In this document: piece by piece, positions 34,490 to 43,962 of the stretch
Layout of the letters: the number at the start of each line of letters is the position of its first letter
Numbering within the stretch: position 1 is the stretch's first letter
Source of the DNA: DMER01 sp003451645
GTDB taxonomy: Bacteria > Pseudomonadota > Alphaproteobacteria > Micropepsales > Micropepsaceae
Direction of reading: 5' to 3'
DNA: 54,838 nt
Assembly (NCBI GenBank): GCA_031976175.1
Contig: DALYLR010000025.1
Location: 1-54,838, forward strand
The notes under the pieces: generated by a model
The model's database searches: none
Seen by the model: only the letters and a program-made list of their open reading frames with translations
What the model was told of the DNA's origin: nothing
Translations under genes and position numbers: made by a program

Positions 34490-35098
34490 ATGTTTTCGTC
34501 GAAGGGCAAGAAATCTGAACAAGCCGATGTTCCAGCCTTGCCGCAGGCGGCCGGCCAAAAGCGTGGCGCGATGCGCTCAGCGCCGTCCATCATTTCGGCT
34601 GACTTGATCGTCATTGGCACCTTGACCTCAACGGGGGATATCCAAATCGATGGCAAGGTTGAGGGCGACATCCGGTCGGGCTCTCTGACCATTGGCGAGA
34701 AGGCCAATATCGAAGGCGAAATCATTGCTGAAGAGGTCACGATCCGTGGCCGCGTCCATGGCACCATTCGGGCGCGCAAGGTCCAATTGGCCGGCACATG
34801 CCACGTTGAGGGGGTTATCTTGCACGAAGCGCTGTCCGTCGAGGTTGGCGCGTTTTTCGAGGGGCAATGCCGTCACTCCGCGGACCCGCTCTCCGAGCCC
34901 GTTCCCCAATCCGATAGCGGGCGCGCGCCTTTTGAGCCCAAGCGCGATCTGGCGGCCGCACAACCACAAGCTAGCGCCACGCCCGTCAATCGCCCGGCCC
35001 TCATGGGCGGGTCTTCAGGGTCCCCGTCGGGCACGCAAACCACCTTGCCCGGCAGCGGCCGCAGCGGCGGGTTTCTGACGGGCAAGAACGGCTTGTAA
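34490..35098 (+). CDS. Bactofilin (BacA/CcmA family cytoskeletal protein)
   Basis: 202 residues, ATG start, GAAGGG upstream. The central beta-helix domain at about 34-130 has the turn-by-turn repeats of bactofilins: ISADLIVIGTLTSTGDIQID, GKVEGDIRSGSLTIGEKANI, GEIIAEEVTIRGRVHGTI. Short N-terminal tail with MFSSKGKKSE, and a long Pro/Ser/Gly-rich disordered C-tail (140-202). Polymerises without nucleotide and scaffolds wall enzymes at sites of curved or polar growth. Directly after the M23 gene and surely co-transcribed. Convergent with prfB, 21 bases away. Confidence 0.95.
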   Translation: MFSSKGKKSEQADVPALPQAAGQKRGAMRSAPSIISADLIVIGTLTSTGDIQIDGKVEGDIRSGSLTIGEKANIEGEIIAEEVTIRGRVHGTIRARKVQLAGTCHVEGVILHEALSVEVGAFFEGQCRHSADPLSEPVPQSDSGRAPFEPKRDLAAAQPQASATPVNRPALMGGSSGSPSGTQTTLPGSGRSGGFLTGKNGL

Positions 35099-35119
35099 CA
35101 GGGTGGTTGATCTGGCTCG

Positions 35120-36251
35120 CTAGTCCAGATCTTGCACGCTTTGCTCTGCCCCACCGCGTACGCGCTGCGCAAGGCTCGCCTGCATAAATGCGTCCAAATC
35201 GCCGTCCAGCACATCTTGGGGTGAGAAATTCTCCACACCCGTGCGCAAATCTTTGACCAGCTGGTAGGGCTGCAGCACGTATGACCTGATCTGGTGACCC
35301 CAGCCAATCTCGGTCTTTGTGGCATTCAGCGCATTGGCCTTGTCCTCGCGGGCCTTGAGTTCGCGCTCATAGAGGCGCGCCCGCAACATCGCGAACGCCG
35401 TCGCGCGGTTTTTATGCTGAGAGCGGTCATTTTGACACGCCACGACAATACCTGTGGGTACGTGCGTGATACGAATCGCGCTCTCAGTCTTGTTCACGTG
35501 CTGCCCGCCGGCGCCGCTCGCACGGTAGGTGTCAATCCGGAGGTCCTTCTCCTGGATATCGACCTCGATCTTGTCGTCAATGACCGGAAAGACCCAGACG
35601 CTGGCAAAGCTGGTGTGGCGCCGGGCGTTCGAATCAAAGGGCGAAATGCGCACGAGACGGTGTACGCCCGACTCTGTCTTGAGCCAGCCATAGGCGTTTT
35701 CGCCCTTGATCTGAAGGGTCGCGGACTTGATCCCCGCTTCCTCACCGTCGCTTTGTTCCATCAATTCCCACCTGTACCCGCGCCGGTCAGCCCAACGGGT
35801 ATACATCCGCAGGAGAATAGAGGCCCAATCTTGGCTCTCCGTGCCGCCGGCGCCTGCATGGATCTCCAAGAAGCAGTCATTGCCATCTGCTTCCCCCGAC
35901 AAAAGGCTCTGCAATTCCAGGTCCGCGGCTTGCCGCTGCACATGGCGTAGCTGTCCCTCGGCCTCGGACTGCAGAGCCGTATCGCCCTCCAATTCCGCCA
36001 GGCTGATCAAGTCCACCGTGTCACGGAAATCGGCCGACAATCGTCGATACCCGCCAATGGCTGTGTCGAGCTTGGTGCGCTCGCGCATCACTTTTTGAGC
36101 ATTGGCAGGATCCTGCCAGAGGGCGGGGTCTTCGGCCTTGGCGTTCAGTTCATCAAGGCGCCGAATTGCGGTATCCCAGTCAAAGATGCCTCCTCAGCAG
36201 CGCCAAGGACTGCTCTACAGCCTCAGCGATGGCTGTCATTTCTGCACGCAT
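35120..36251 (-). CDS. prfB: Peptide chain release factor 2, made by programmed +1 frameshift
   Basis: Recognises UGA and UAA stops. The reading starts at the ATG at 36251 (AGGAGA 8 bases upstream), runs 23 codons (MRAEMTAIAEAVEQSLALLR...HL) to a UGA at 36180-36182, and resumes in the +1 frame as LDWDTAIRRLDELNA, giving 376 residues in all. Downstream motifs: the SPF anticodon-like tripeptide in RISPFDSNARR and the catalytic GGQ in ASGAGGQHVNKTES. A reading that begins only at 36091 would lack the N-terminal helices. Downstream of mrcA, 61 bases away. Confidence 0.95.
36180..36194 (-). promoter_or_regulatory. prfB programmed +1 frameshift site
   Basis: On the minus strand the bases read AGG AGG CAT CTT TGA, then C. 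An internal Shine-Dalgarno (AGGAGG, 36189-36194) sits 3 bases before the slippery CTT (36183-36185) and the UGA stop (36180-36182). This matches the classic RF2 autoregulatory site. Low RF2 lets the ribosome slip and make more RF2. Confidence 0.95.
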
Positions 36252-36312
36252 TGCTTAATCTCCTGATTAGCACTCTCGCCGCCCCGCGATAGCAGTTGTC
36301 ACGCGCCCTGTC

Positions 36313-38844
36313 TCAATAGAGCCCCGTGTCAAAGCCCCCATTCTGGGACGGCGCGGTGTTGGAGCGCTCGCGCGGGCCATCATCATCGTCCGGCTCGCCA
36401 CTTGATCGAGAATAGTTAAACCGGTCCGGGTCACCACGAGCAACATAGCCAGAGCCAGGTTCCGTTCCCGCCTTGAAGGCTTCATCCAAGGTTCCGGCGC
36501 CCCCAAAACTTGCGCGGCGTCCAGAATACGCATCCACCCGCACCATCCTTATGCCTGGAGGGATCCGGAATGGGACCGCCGGCTGGTTTCCGATGGCGGC
36601 CTTCATAAAGTCGCGGAAGATTGGCGCCGCGTTCTGACCACCCGTCTCGCCAGTGCCCATCGGGGCCGGCGTATCAAAACCGACATAGACCCCAACAGCC
36701 AGATTGGGCGAGTAGCCAACAAACCATGCATCCTTGAAATCGTTTGTCGTGCCGGTTTTGCCCGCCAAAGGCACGCCCACACTCTTGATAATGACAGCGG
36801 TGCCCCGCTCGACCACGCCACGCAGCATGTGGACCACTTGGAACGCCGTCCGCGGGTCGATCACCGCGGGGCGGTTATCCTCCAGCATGGGTTCTTCCTG
36901 CTCGATCCAGCCCTCGGCGTTGCAGCTCTCGCATTTGCGTCCGTCATGCCTGTAGATAGTGCGGCCATGGCGGTCTTGGATCCGGTCGATCAATGTCGCG
37001 TTGACCTGCTTACCGCCATTGACGAAGACCGCATAGGCTTGCGTCATCTTGAAGACGGTCGATTCGGAAGACCCGAGCGAATTCGCCAGAACCGGCAGCA
37101 TGCGGTCGCTAATGCCCAAGCGCTTGGAATAGTCGACGACCTTGGCCATGCCAATGTCATTGGCAATGCGGATCGTCATTAGATTGCGGGACTTTTCCAA
37201 GCCCTGCCTTAATGTCGAGGGACCGGCATAGCTTTCGCTATAGTTCTCAGGCCGCCACACTGGCAGGCCCGCGCCCTGACTGAGCACGAAGGGCGCATCG
37301 AGCACGATGCTCGATGGCGTGTAGCCAGAATCGAGCGCCGCTGCATAGACGATTGGCTTGAATGACGAGCCCGTTTGGCGCTGTGCCTGAAACGCGCGGT
37401 CAAATTCCGAGGCAAAATAGCTAAAGCCGCCGACATGCGCCAAGACCCGGCCCGTATGCACGTCCATGGCAACCAATCCGCCATTGACCTTTGGAACTTG
37501 CCTTAGTGTGTAGAGACCTGACTTCGCCGCGGTCGACCCACCCTCACCACTGCGGTCAGTCGGCGCCGTCAGAGGCTCAGCGGATGCCAAAGGCTCGACA
37601 TACACCACATCACCAGCCTTCAAGACCATTGACGCGCGGGTGATCGCAGGCCCTAAGGCTCGGTCATTCAAATGACGCCGGGCCCAGCTCAGTTCCGCAA
37701 AGGGGATTGTGCCCGTATCCCCATTCGCGAACCCGATCCTGACGTCGTTGCCGTTGAGCTCCAGCACTGCGGCGAGCCGCCACTCGGGCACATCAAGCAA
37801 GGCGGGCACTTTTTTGAGCTTTGCGCTCCACTCATCGTCGAGCTCAATTTGCGTGACAGGGCCGCGCCAGCCATGGCGTCGGNNNNNNNNNNACGCAATC
37901 AGCCCGGTGCGAAGCGAGCGAACGCCGATATTTTGCATGCGCGGATCGAAGGTCGAGCGAACCGACAAGCCGCCGTCGTAAAGTGCCTTCAGCCCATAGC
38001 GCTGCTGCAGCTGCCGGCGGATTTGCTCGGCGAAGAACTGCGAATCGGCGGACTGCGCGCCCACCGGCCTGAATTTTGGGACCAACGCTTCGGACTTCGC
38101 CGCATCTGCGGTTTCTTGAGAGATGAAATCGTTCCGCAACATCTGCTCGATCACCCAATTCCGCCGTTCGAGTGCGGCCGTGCGCTGGCGAATAGGGTGA
38201 TAATTCGATGGCGCCTTCGGCAATGCGGCCAGATAGGCCACCTCAGCGACGGTCAGTTGATCCAGAGACTTGTCGAAATAATTATACGCCGCAGCGGCGA
38301 CGCCATAGGAGCCCTGCCCCAAGAAAATCTCATTGAGGTAAAGTTCCAGGATTTTGTCTTTGTCAAAGGCGCTCTCCAAGCGAAAGGCGAGCATCCATTC
38401 CTTGATTTTGCGCTCATAGGCCAGTTCGCTGGTCAGAAAGAAGTTTTTCGCGACCTGCTGCGTGATGGTTGATGCGCCCTCTGGCCGCTTATTCGCGCCG
38501 TCTATATAGGTCTGCAGGTTCACATACAGAGCGCGCGCCACACCCTGCCAGTCGACGCCCGGATGCGTGTAGAAATCTTTGTCTTCCGCGGCAAGATAGG
38601 CGTCAATCACCCGCCGGGGGATTTGCTCGTAGGGCACGAACAGACGCCGCTCGCGCGCATACTCTGCAATCAAAGAGCCATCAGCGCCGAACACGCGCGT
38701 GGTGATCGGCGGCTCATAGTTTGCCAGCCTCGTTTCGTCGGGCAGATCCTGACTTAGCTTGAAAAGATAAAGTGCGACCCCCGCCGTGATCGACAGGCCG
38801 ACAATTGCGATACCGCCCAGGATGTAAAGTAGAACGCGCAACAT
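36313..38844 (-). CDS. mrcA: Penicillin-binding protein 1A (class A)
   Basis: Bifunctional peptidoglycan synthase. About 843 residues, ATG start. Transmembrane anchor about 5-29. Glycosyltransferase (GT51) domain: AAEDKDFYTHPGVD with the catalytic Glu and GASTITQQVAKNFFLT. An OB-like insert (about 320-430) holds the 10-N run at 37883-37892. Transpeptidase: nucleophile Ser in TGSSFKPIVYAA, SRN in KSRNLMTI, and KTGTT in LAGKTGTTNDF. The tail is acidic and low-complexity (DDDDGPRERS). The frame is open on both sides of the gap. The amidase-mrcA-prfB order is typical of the class. Confidence 0.95.
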   Translation of the reverse strand: MLRVLLYILGGIAIVGLSITAGVALYLFKLSQDLPDETRLANYEPPITTRVFGADGSLIAEYARERRLFVPYEQIPRRVIDAYLAAEDKDFYTHPGVDWQGVARALYVNLQTYIDGANKRPEGASTITQQVAKNFFLTSELAYERKIKEWMLAFRLESAFDKDKILELYLNEIFLGQGSYGVAAAAYNYFDKSLDQLTVAEVAYLAALPKAPSNYHPIRQRTAALERRNWVIEQMLRNDFISQETADAAKSEALVPKFRPVGAQSADSQFFAEQIRRQLQQRYGLKALYDGGLSVRSTFDPRMQNIGVRSLRTGLIAXXXXRRHGWRGPVTQIELDDEWSAKLKKVPALLDVPEWRLAAVLELNGNDVRIGFANGDTGTIPFAELSWARRHLNDRALGPAITRASMVLKAGDVVYVEPLASAEPLTAPTDRSGEGGSTAAKSGLYTLRQVPKVNGGLVAMDVHTGRVLAHVGGFSYFASEFDRAFQAQRQTGSSFKPIVYAAALDSGYTPSSIVLDAPFVLSQGAGLPVWRPENYSESYAGPSTLRQGLEKSRNLMTIRIANDIGMAKVVDYSKRLGISDRMLPVLANSLGSSESTVFKMTQAYAVFVNGGKQVNATLIDRIQDRHGRTIYRHDGRKCESCNAEGWIEQEEPMLEDNRPAVIDPRTAFQVVHMLRGVVERGTAVIIKSVGVPLAGKTGTTNDFKDAWFVGYSPNLAVGVYVGFDTPAPMGTGETGGQNAAPIFRDFMKAAIGNQPAVPFRIPPGIRMVRVDAYSGRRASFGGAGTLDEAFKAGTEPGSGYVARGDPDRFNYSRSSGEPDDDDGPRERSNTAPSQNGGFDTGLY
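37883..37892. other. Assembly gap of 10 N in mrcA
   Basis: Ten undetermined bases in the linker/OB part of the PBP1A gene, the same length as the gap in pepA. Placeholder length; the frame is kept only if the true length agrees. Confidence 0.95.
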
Positions 38845-38969
38845 GCGAGAAAACGGCCCACGCCCGAAAACTTGAGGCTTACGCTGATTGCCGGTGTCTA
38901 TAACATGTTCTTCGGCTTTTGCGATTCAGAAATGCGCTGCGATCGCGGCCCGCAGCATCGAATCGGTTG

Positions 38970-38991
38970 AAAAGCGGCGGCTGTCGCTTTT
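38970..38991 (-). terminator. Hairpin between the amidase gene and mrcA
   Basis: AAAAGCG (38970-38976) and CGCTTTT (38985-38991) form a perfect 7-base stem with an 8-base loop, A-rich on one side and T-rich on the other. It lies 45 bases after the amidase stop. A modest two-way terminator is possible. Confidence 0.35.
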
Positions 38992-39035
38992 GGCCCCAGT
39001 GACAAAAACGACAGGGTAGCGTCTCGCGCCTGCCG

Positions 39036-40244
39036 CTATGGCTGGGGAGCGCCAAGATTTGGTCCAGACCGGGAAAAATAGGTATCAACCGCCCGCGTTA
39101 CGGCCTTTGCGAACTGCCACTGCCAACGCTCGTCCAAGATCCGCCCTTCGTCTTGGGCATTGGTTAAATAACCCATCTCAATCAGGACCGACGGCACGTC
39201 CGGCGCTTTCAGGACCCTGAATCCAGCGAATTTATGGCTCTTTGGAACCATAGGTCCCGTTTCCTGAAGCTCAACTACCAAGGAACGAGCGAAATCGATG
39301 GACTTTCCCTTTGTCTCCTTCTGGGCGAGATCGATCAGGATCGAAGACACCAGATCGTCATTCTCCGGGAAATGGATGCCCGCGATCTGATCCGCCCTAT
39401 TCTCCGATTTGGCGAGCTCCTCAGCTTCGGCGTCCGACGCTTTTTCAGACAATGTATAAACGGTGGCACCCCTGGCCCCGAGAGCATTGCCCGCCGAATC
39501 CGCGTGCAGCGAAATCATCAAGGCCGCACCCTTGTTGCGGCAATGCGCGACACGTGCTTTGAGGCTCAGAAAAATGTCTGTGTCCCGGGTCATCACCGCC
39601 GCGTACCGTCCCGACTTGTTCAAGACATCGCGCAGCTTTGTCGCAGCCGAGAGCACAATGGCCTTTTCATGAATGCCCGTTGAGCCCGTGGCGCCGGGAT
39701 CCGGTCCGCCATGGCCAGGATCAAGACAAACCGTCTTCGGGCCTTTTGCGGACGTCGCGGGTTTTTGGGCAGCCCCTGGTTTTGCTGCGGCATCGCTGGG
39801 TCCCTGCCCGGCTGGCCACCCGGAGGTTTTCTCAAAGGCCACAGGGTCCAACGGGCCCAAATCGAGGACAATCCTTGCGCCCCTGCCGGAGTTGGGTGGG
39901 AGAACAACCTTCTCCAGAATTTTGGCAGGACCTGTCAAATCCAGCACAAGCCGCGATTGCCCCGCATTGCCGGGGCCAAATCGAAAAGACTTTACCAGCC
40001 CGCCCTTTTGCTTGCGCCATTGTGATGGCAACTTCCACGACGACGCAGGCATGGAGACAACCAAACGGGGTGGAGCGGTCAATGTGAAGCTCTCGACGGC
40101 AAGGCTCTGCGAGGTATGAAGAACAACGCGCGTCCTGTCGCCCGACACCCCAACACGAACATCGGTGACAACCAATTCAGCCCGCACAGACGACGGAAAC
40201 ACGATAGATATCAATATGATACCTAAAACGAACAAGCCTTGCAT
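39036..40244 (-). CDS. amiC: N-acetylmuramoyl-L-alanine amidase (AmiC type, AMIN plus Amidase_3)
   Basis: Periplasmic zinc amidase that removes stem peptides from glycan strands during septum splitting. 402 residues from the ATG at 40244; an upstream extension is basic and does not look like a leader. Signal peptide about 1-22 (FVLGIILISIVFPSSVRA). N-terminal AMIN domain about 23-145 (VTDVRVGVSGDRTRVVLHTS), which targets septal wall. A Pro/Ala/Lys linker leads to Amidase_3 from about 172, with zinc ligands in CLDPGHGGPDPGATG, the Glu of GIHEKAIVLS, MISLHADSAG, and the catalytic Glu in LIEMGYLTN. Divergent from rne, upstream of mrcA. Confidence 0.95.
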   Translation of the reverse strand: MQGLFVLGIILISIVFPSSVRAELVVTDVRVGVSGDRTRVVLHTSQSLAVESFTLTAPPRLVVSMPASSWKLPSQWRKQKGGLVKSFRFGPGNAGQSRLVLDLTGPAKILEKVVLPPNSGRGARIVLDLGPLDPVAFEKTSGWPAGQGPSDAAAKPGAAQKPATSAKGPKTVCLDPGHGGPDPGATGSTGIHEKAIVLSAATKLRDVLNKSGRYAAVMTRDTDIFLSLKARVAHCRNKGAALMISLHADSAGNALGARGATVYTLSEKASDAEAEELAKSENRADQIAGIHFPENDDLVSSILIDLAQKETKGKSIDFARSLVVELQETGPMVPKSHKFAGFRVLKAPDVPSVLIEMGYLTNAQDEGRILDERWQWQFAKAVTRAVDTYFSRSGPNLGAPQP

Positions 40245-40955
40245 CCGCAACGCTCCACACACCACTTCAGCTGCATCGCCGCACACAAACCTGTGCTCAG
40301 CCCTAAAAAAAGCCAGCCGTCTTCTTTTCAAACTCTGACGCTGCCGCTTCGATAACGAATCAGGTGGCCCAGAGTAAGGTAGACAGCATCATGGTTAAAC
40401 CCAAGAATGTCGCCAGCGCCAATAATAGGGCATTGCACGCCTCGCATCTTACGGTCTAGGTATAGGGAGACGATGAACTTCACGGATGGTCCGGCATTAA
40501 TGCTAATTTGACTGTCGTGGGTGCATCGTCGGAACTTCAGGAGTGCCGCCGGAAGGTCTAAGTGCGCGCGTCAAGGGGTAGCCGAGCTGGGCATGCCTCT
40601 TCATCTTTTGCAAAGCCACGCTGTCCAACCTTGTGACAGCGAGAGCCTGAAGCAGGAGTAACATCACGCAGCCCCAGGCCCAGGCCGAGTGCACCCTTGG
40701 CAGAGAGAATACCCGTTTGCGCAAAAGGGTTCGCGGCATCGCCCGCATATCCGCACGCACATAAACGGTCCAGGTACTAGAGACATGCAGAACTTCGCAC
40801 TCGACCGTTCCAGACACCCGACGCGGACGCAGTCAATGCGCTCGCTGGAGGGAACGCCCGAGCGCGCCCACCCCCTAAATGAGGCGCAGGCAACATGCCG
40901 TTGACGGATCGAATCCGGACAGGCGCAAAGGCCGCTGCGCCCGGAAAGCATTCCC
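40245..40955. other. 711-base divergent region upstream of rne
   Basis: No convincing gene on either strand. The rne-proximal half is GC-rich with several possible stems, in keeping with the long structured leaders by which RNase E mRNA is autoregulated in other bacteria. Ribosome site GGAAAG precedes the rne ATG. No confident promoter chosen. Confidence 0.5.
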
Positions 40956-43898
40956 ATGACAAAGAAGATGCTGGTCGATGCCAGCCACCCAGAGGAAACC
41001 CGCGTTGTCGTTCTAACAGGTAACCGCGTCGAGGAGTTCGACTACGAAAGCGCCGACAAGCTTCAGCTCAAAGGCAATATCTACCTCGCAAAGGTCACGC
41101 GCGTAGAGCCTTCTCTGCAGGCCTGCTTCGTTGAGTATGGCGGCAACCGGCACGGTTTCCTGCCGTTCAGCGAAATTCATCCGGACTACTATCGCATCCC
41201 AAAAGAAGACCGCGTCGCGCTGATGGAAGCTGAGCGGGCTGCCGAGCGGTCTATCGATGACAGTGACGATGAGGACGACGCGCCAGCAACCGCACAACAG
41301 GATGATGATCTTGGCGTGACCGCCGGCCACGCCGCGTCCGACATCGCAGAGACTCAAGGCGATGGGTACCCGCATGACTTTATCGCCTCGCATGACGCGG
41401 CCTCTGACGCCGCGGCACAAGGGGGTGAGGCCTCCGAGATCGCGGCCCTGGAAGACGCCCATCACGAAGCGCTGAGCAATCTCGATGCCGCAGCACCGCA
41501 GCCCGACGATTATCAACCGAGTGGTGTCCAAGGCGAAAGCGCCAGCGATGGGCAGAATGGCGACACGGAGAATGGTGCCGAGCAGACCGCCCAGGTCGAA
41601 ACCGTCGAGGCGACCATTGCTGCCGAGGATATTGAAACTATCGGGGCGGAAGATGCGCTGGAAGAGGTGCCCAACCGCAAACCGCGGATGATGCGCCGTT
41701 ACAAGATCCAAGAGGTCATCGCCCGCAAGCAGATCTTGCTCATTCAAGTCGTCAAAGAAGAGCGTGGTTCCAAAGGCGCGGCTCTTACGACCTATCTCTC
41801 TCTCGCCGGCCGGTACTGCGTTTTGATGCCCAATACCGACCGTGGCGGCGGCATCTCCCGCAAGATCGCCAACCCAGCTGACCGCCGGAAGCTCAAGGAG
41901 CTGGCGCGTGACTTGGAAGTGCCTGATGGCATGGGCGTCATCATCCGCACGGCCGGCGCCAACCGTACCAAGCAAGAGATCAAACGCGACTTTGAGTACC
42001 TGCTGCGCGAATGGGACGCGGTCCGCGAGCTGACCCTCAAATCGACCGCCCCCACGCTCGTCTATGAGGAAGGCTCGCTCATCAAACGGGCGATCCGTGA
42101 CTTGTTCAACAAGGACGTGGATCAGCTCCTTGTTCAGGGCAAAGCGGGGTTCGATGAGGCCCGCGATTTCATGCGGCTCATCATGCCAAGCCATACAAAC
42201 CTGGTCGAACCTTATGAGCAGAATGTGCCGCTTTATCAGGCCTATGGCGTCGAGCCGCAGCTGGACAGCATGTTCCAGCCGACGGTGCGCCTGCGCTCCG
42301 GCGGGTATATAGTCATCAATCAAACCGAGGCTCTCGTTGCGATCGACGTGAACTCCGGCAAGGCGACACGCGAGCACAATATCGAGGACACGGCACTCAA
42401 GACCAACCTGGAGGCAGCTGAAGAAATCGCCCGGCAATTGCGCCTGCGCGATTTGGCGGGTCTTGTCGTCATCGACTTCATCGATATGGAAGAATCGCGC
42501 AACAACCGCCATGTCGAGAAGCGGCTGAAGGACTCGCTGAAGCTTGATCGTGCGCGCATCCAAGTGGGCCGGATCAGTCCGTTTGGCCTGCTCGAAATGT
42601 CGCGGCAGCGTCTGCGCTCGGGCGTGGTCGAGGGGTCAACCGTAACCTGCCCCCATTGCGAGGGCCGCGGCTTTATCCGCTCGGTTGGATCGATGGCGCT
42701 GCGCGTGATGCGCGCCGTGGAGGAATATTGCCAGCGTCAGAAGGGTAATGCGGTCACGCTTCGTTTGCCCCCTGAGATCGCGATCTACATCCTCAATCAC
42801 AAGCGCTCGCAGATGACCGAGCTTGAAGAGCGCTCCGGCGTCTACATCTATGTGGAAGCCAAGCCGTCGCTCACCGCTTCGGCCTATGAGATTGAGCAAG
42901 GCGCGCCTGCCATGGCGGAACGCCGGGTGCGTAAACCCGCAACCGCGGTGTCTTTGGGTTCTGTGATTGAAGAGTTTCCAATTGCTGACGAGCCTGAGGA
43001 CGTCAGTGAGGCGATTGAGGACGAAGCGGAAACCACGGAACGCCCGGATGCAGCTGAATTGGGTGGCGCCGCGATCGCGGAAGAACGCGGGAACCGTCGC
43101 CGCAGGCGGCGGGGACGTGGCGCGCGTGGGGGCGATGACCGCTTCAACCGCACGACTGATCAGGGACAGCAACCGCGCGGGGCGTCCGAACCTCGCGTTC
43201 CTGCTGAGCACGCTCCGCGGCCGGAGCGCCCCTTCGGTATCCCCTCGCCTGCGGAATTCCACTTTGGCCCTCTCGATTTGCCGGACACCTCGCCTGAGGC
43301 ATTCGAGACTCGTCAGCACGCGCCGCAGCCCATCGGTGATGACAGCGATTATGATGGCGATACTGAGGATGATGGTTCTGATGATGCGAATGGCAATCAA
43401 CTTGAGGCTGACGGCAATCAGCAGCAAGAGCGGCGTGGCCGCCGCCGTGGCCGCCGCGGGCGCCGGGGCCGAGGCGGTCGCGATGGTCGTGATCCGCGGC
43501 CTGAGCGGGGTGACCGGGACACCCGTCCTCAGCAGAGCATGGAGCGGTCCGCGCATGAGTCGGGCCTGATGCATGAACCTTTTCAGCCTGCTGCTACGTC
43601 TTTCACGCATCCAGCGCTTAAGTCATCGGCACCTCAATTCAGCCTCACAGCTGATGCGGAACCCTTGCGTGAGCGCGAGAACGACCTGGCGCCCCGTTCC
43701 GCGCCCGAACCGCGCGTTGAGCCTCGGACAGAACCAAAATCCGATTGGAACTTGGCGACCTTTTTCGGCTTTGGGCCCAAAGACGCCCCCCGCGAAAGGG
43801 AGCCTGTAAAGGTTAGTGCCGAGGAGCCGCCTGCACCAGAAGACCAAGCCTCCGATCAGCCGAAAAAGCGGGGTTGGTGGCAACGCAGCCAAGGCTGA
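40956..43898 (+). CDS. rne: Ribonuclease E
   Basis: Endonuclease that starts mRNA decay and matures rRNA and tRNA; scaffold of the degradosome. 980 residues, MTKKMLVDASHPEETRVVVL start. An S1 RNA-binding domain (about 35-90 and 243-300) is split by a long acidic insert (about 95-242). Then come the 5' sensor and the DNase-I-like catalytic site VAIDVNSGKATREHN and VVIDFIDM, and the Zn-link CPHCEGRGF. The C-terminal 300 residues are disordered, with Arg blocks (RRRRRGRGARGG, RRGRRRGRRGRRGRGGR) for RNA and acidic patches for partners. The last residues KKRGWWQRS are a conserved alphaproteobacterial tail, likely a partner-binding peptide. Confidence 0.97.
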   Translation: MTKKMLVDASHPEETRVVVLTGNRVEEFDYESADKLQLKGNIYLAKVTRVEPSLQACFVEYGGNRHGFLPFSEIHPDYYRIPKEDRVALMEAERAAERSIDDSDDEDDAPATAQQDDDLGVTAGHAASDIAETQGDGYPHDFIASHDAASDAAAQGGEASEIAALEDAHHEALSNLDAAAPQPDDYQPSGVQGESASDGQNGDTENGAEQTAQVETVEATIAAEDIETIGAEDALEEVPNRKPRMMRRYKIQEVIARKQILLIQVVKEERGSKGAALTTYLSLAGRYCVLMPNTDRGGGISRKIANPADRRKLKELARDLEVPDGMGVIIRTAGANRTKQEIKRDFEYLLREWDAVRELTLKSTAPTLVYEEGSLIKRAIRDLFNKDVDQLLVQGKAGFDEARDFMRLIMPSHTNLVEPYEQNVPLYQAYGVEPQLDSMFQPTVRLRSGGYIVINQTEALVAIDVNSGKATREHNIEDTALKTNLEAAEEIARQLRLRDLAGLVVIDFIDMEESRNNRHVEKRLKDSLKLDRARIQVGRISPFGLLEMSRQRLRSGVVEGSTVTCPHCEGRGFIRSVGSMALRVMRAVEEYCQRQKGNAVTLRLPPEIAIYILNHKRSQMTELEERSGVYIYVEAKPSLTASAYEIEQGAPAMAERRVRKPATAVSLGSVIEEFPIADEPEDVSEAIEDEAETTERPDAAELGGAAIAEERGNRRRRRRGRGARGGDDRFNRTTDQGQQPRGASEPRVPAEHAPRPERPFGIPSPAEFHFGPLDLPDTSPEAFETRQHAPQPIGDDSDYDGDTEDDGSDDANGNQLEADGNQQQERRGRRRGRRGRRGRGGRDGRDPRPERGDRDTRPQQSMERSAHESGLMHEPFQPAATSFTHPALKSSAPQFSLTADAEPLRERENDLAPRSAPEPRVEPRTEPKSDWNLATFFGFGPKDAPREREPVKVSAEEPPAPEDQASDQPKKRGWWQRSQG

Positions 43899-43962
43899 AG
43901 TGAGTTATAAGTGCAGACGTTCTAGACTTTGGATCCGGCGGCCAAAAGCGAGACCCAAGGCC

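Noticed and set aside
40391..40459. 22-codon frame MVKPKNVASANN... in the rne leader
   Set aside because: Weak ribosome site and no supporting conservation visible; too short to claim.
40461..40470. TATAGGGAGA, as at the end of a phage T7 promoter
   Set aside because: The upstream recognition bases do not match and no phage gene is present; treated as chance.
40503..40817. 104-codon minus-strand frame upstream of rne
   Set aside because: Composition is atypical for a protein, with no motif and no clear ribosome site.
41013..42563. 516-codon open frame antisense to rne
   Set aside because: It mirrors the codon bias of the RNase E gene, has no family motif or ribosome site, and is a typical shadow frame in GC-rich DNA.
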